Shown piece after piece: positions 61,641 to 64,000 of a stretch of 64,000 bases of DNA; the first letter of the stretch is position 1; the number at the start of each line of letters is the position of its first letter. Location of the stretch: assembly GCA_021234155.1 (NCBI GenBank), contig JAJEKV010000539.1:1-64000 (forward strand), in the 5' to 3' direction. A program made the position numbers and the translations under genes. The DNA is from Isoetes taiwanensis. Lineage: Eukaryota > Streptophyta > Lycopodiopsida > Isoetales > Isoetaceae. Under the pieces are notes generated by a model. It did no database searches, was not told where the DNA came from, and saw only the letters and a list, made by a program, of their open reading frames with translations.

Positions 61641-62870
61641 AGCTTCATTGGCCCCTATGGCCTCGGTTGGAAACACCCAAGCAAAGCCGCATTTCTATGC
61701 ACTCCCCGTCTCTTTTCCTTGGGCATTGCCCGCAAAGGACCGTGACCGCTTTGGAATAGTTTGACCCCCCGCTTGTCTTTGAAGGACACCCGCTTCTTCT
61801 CCCGCCGTTTCCCCCGTTTGCCACCATATGGGGCTCTAGCTCGACTGGCTTGCCGCCTAGGGCTATAGCCCCCTGTTGCCTTGCCTTTGTCCCGAAATGC
61901 CGCTGCCTCTGCCCGCTATTCGAGGTCCGGCCCTTGCAAGCTTATAGCCTTGGACTCGCCTTCGATATCGCCTTTAGGGTTTATTGCCCTCACAAGACTG
62001 GATCTCCTCATTCAGCCCCTTCAATATAGCTTCCATCGCATGCTTTTCACTCAATTTTGGTACATAAAGCCTTAGCCTCATGAATTCCTCTCAGATATTT
62101 CTCGACAGACTTGTTGCCTTGCCGCAACCTATAAACCTCGCTTGCATCATACTAGACTTATGTTTCCTTGGGGCGTAATGGGCGCTTTGAAGGCTTTAGC
62201 AAACTTCTAACCGAACTTAAGCATCCCTCGCTTAAGCCATGTGCCTTTGCATAACCCTTCCACCAAATTTGGTCGCGGCTCCTTTCAAGTTGGTTGTTGC
62301 CACTCTTCCTTTGTCTTTATCCTTCATGCCATAAGCATTATATACGCACTCATCTCGTCCGACCATGCCTTTGCTTCTAATCCCACCGTTTCTCCCCGGA
62401 AGAATTTCCCAATTCAAGGGCCTTCCATACATTGCCCAAAGGCGGAATCTACCTTCTTCGGTAGTCGTAATTCGGTGTCCCTTTTGTCGTCCATCAGGTG
62501 TTTTTCCGCCTTCCCTCTTCGGTGTTCCTTTGCCTTCCATCTGCTCGGGTCCTGGGCTTGCTCTTCCTCTTCCTCGAAGTCGAGTCCGAGTTTGAGCTTG
62601 AAGTCGGAGGAGGAGCTGGGGATCTCCTTCTCTTGCTCCTCTTCTTGTCCCTTCGGCTTTTCGAAGCTGATGCTTGTGGCAATTGAGCATTGCCCAATCA
62701 ACAACTGCTCCCGCCAGGCGCTAATAGAGCCTTTATCATTTTCAAGGTCCGTCCTCATCAGGATATCTCCTCCTCGGGGTCATGGGTTCCATTTCTTCAA
62801 ATAAGTTCCTTCCCGGGTGTGGCTTGGCGGGTCCGCATCTTTCCCTAAGGTCTTGGCGTTTGCTCACATC
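61640..62870 (-). pseudogene. Chromovirus gag
   Basis: On the minus strand, coding near 62290-62360 (EAKAWSDEM with an adjoining Met-Lys-Asp-Lys stretch) is followed near 62090-62170 by AKAFKAPITP, then QARF and YLREFMRL-like words, and near 62050 LYVPKLSEK. Together these match the retrotransposon gag capsid of plant Ty3 elements. Frame 62232-62690 overlaps part of it out of phase and starts with a Lys/Arg-rich stretch. A cysteine-poor, basic tail region near 61650-61760 may be the remnant of the zinc knuckle. Confidence 0.65.
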
Positions 62871-64000
62871 CTTGGGCCTCTAACCGCATACACAAGTAGT
62901 TCATGGCTATATGGTTAGTTTTACTTGTTCTCTTGCATTATTTATGGTTTGTTGGTATAATTGTGGAACAAAATATATCAACAAAACATTTAAAGTGCAA
63001 AAAGATTATATTCATATATTATATAATATTTTAGTACAAAAAGTGTCCGGATCAAGAGTCTAACTAGTCTTGAAATGCCGGTAAGATGGGTTGTCCTCAA
63101 GGAACTTTTAACTTGGGCGTTCCTACCGAAGGCCCTAAAGTTCTCGATGTCTTTGCCGACGACAGCCAAAGGCAAGGTCTCACCAAATCTTCTACCTCGG
63201 GTCGGATGTAAGAGCTGCGGTGGACCGGGCCCCGCCGCCGATGGGGTATGGCGGTCGTCGAAAGAGGTCAAGTGCCATTGCTCTCTTGACTGTGACAAAG
63301 AGGGGTCGACATTTGGCGCTTATTCGCAGCATGCCCGCCGAAGCCGTAGAGTGCAATGAGCATGAACACTCCTTCTTCACCTCGCCGGGGCTGAACTTGC
63401 GGTGGATTACCGCTTATTCTCCCATCTAGCAGCGTGGGCTGAGGTAGTACCTCGTGGACTGTCATTGTGCGTTGCCGGCCTCGGCTTGATTGACCTCCCC
63501 GTTCTATGCGTCCCCTCACAGATTCGCCGACCTCTATCTCCATAAGCTCCCTCAGTAGTCCGCATTATGGTGTCGACTACCGAGGTCGATTCCTTCTCCT
63601 CTTAATGGAGGTGGTGTCGAAGGTCTCGTGATTAGAATGCTCGCGGGTCTTCCCACGGATCCCCATCTGCTTCTGGAGGGCAAGGAACTCCTCCTCCGCT
63701 TGGCAGCTCTTACGCTCCTCCATCATTTGCCTGATATTGCTTTGAGGCCTTGTATACCGAGTGCATTCTCCCAGATAAGTGCTCCGCTTCCTTACTTGAG
63801 CGAGTTTGAGGCTCCCGCACGATGAAGTCGCCCAAGTCCGGATTGCCGTGAGTTGGTGGAGTAGTTCATCCAACGGAAGCCTCTCCCCCTCGCATTCGGA
63901 AGGTTACGGATGTCGCCGAGGAGTAAATACTACCTCCGATGATGATCCTGGCTAGGCTTGTGATGCCTAGCCAAGTGGGGGAGCAATCGTGGTCCTGCCG
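62871..64000. other. Unresolved coding-like sequence at the window edge
   Basis: Overlapping frames on both strands (minus 63268-63543 and 63577-63873; plus 63075-63359) are GC-rich and look coding-like but show no domain I recognise. An AT-rich stretch at 62930-63030 separates it from gag. The 809-bp chromovirus LTR seen at 42579 does not occur here, so this could be the 5' part of the same element or another insertion. Confidence 0.3.

Overview
The window is nuclear DNA from a land plant with a large, transposon-filled genome. Evidence: a plant-type receptor-like kinase, CCCTAAA (plant telomere-type) tracts, a plant CACTA element with tnp2, Ty3/gypsy chromovirus and Tat-type elements, LINEs with a C-terminal CCHC zinc motif, spliceosomal introns inside transposon genes, and very long GA/GT tracts. 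A seedless vascular plant such as a fern is my guess, but the sequence does not prove it. No intact host gene is present. The only host-like gene is a broken receptor-like kinase at the left edge.

Layout. 1-9.9 kb: kinase relic, then gene-poor DNA with a 550-bp foldback element, two diverged direct repeats, interstitial telomere-type tracts and a three-unit tandem repeat carrying a tRNA-like B box. 9.9-42.1 kb: a chain of minus-strand non-LTR retroelements (LINE-1, LINE-2, a SINE-like piece, LINE-3), each separated from the next by a (GA)n/(TC)n tract. A 22.6-kb CACTA transposon (11719-34349) sits inside LINE-2 with a TAT target duplication. A second, plus-strand, poly(A)-tailed LINE fragment sits in another part of LINE-2 with a 16-bp target duplication.

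The CACTA element carries tnp2 on the minus strand, palindromic subterminal repeats (core ACGTCGTTNAACGACGT), two minisatellites with a shared core, a 6-kb array of roughly 1.1-kb tandem repeats, long GAA and GGA tracts, and several extra genes. Two extra genes are the most interesting features here: a broken SET-domain-like gene and a broken kinase-like (pseudokinase) gene.

42.6-64 kb: a minus-strand chromovirus (Ty3/gypsy with chromodomain) with its 3' LTR at 42579-43387, running off the right edge. A plus-strand Tat-like Ty3 element is inserted between its integrase and RNase H regions (target duplication AAAGG). In the Tat element an archaeal-type RNase H lies between protease and reverse transcriptase, an unexpected order. 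The first Tat LTR is followed by the target duplication and a second copy of chromovirus RNase H-RT instead of a primer-binding site, so this locus is rearranged or misassembled.

Nearly all coding regions have frameshifts and stops. Copies of the same repeat agree well in AT-rich stretches and differ in GC-rich words, so part of the damage may be residual sequencing error. Order of insertion that can be read: LINE chain, then CACTA into LINE-2 and the poly(A) LINE into LINE-2; chromovirus, then Tat, then rearrangement.
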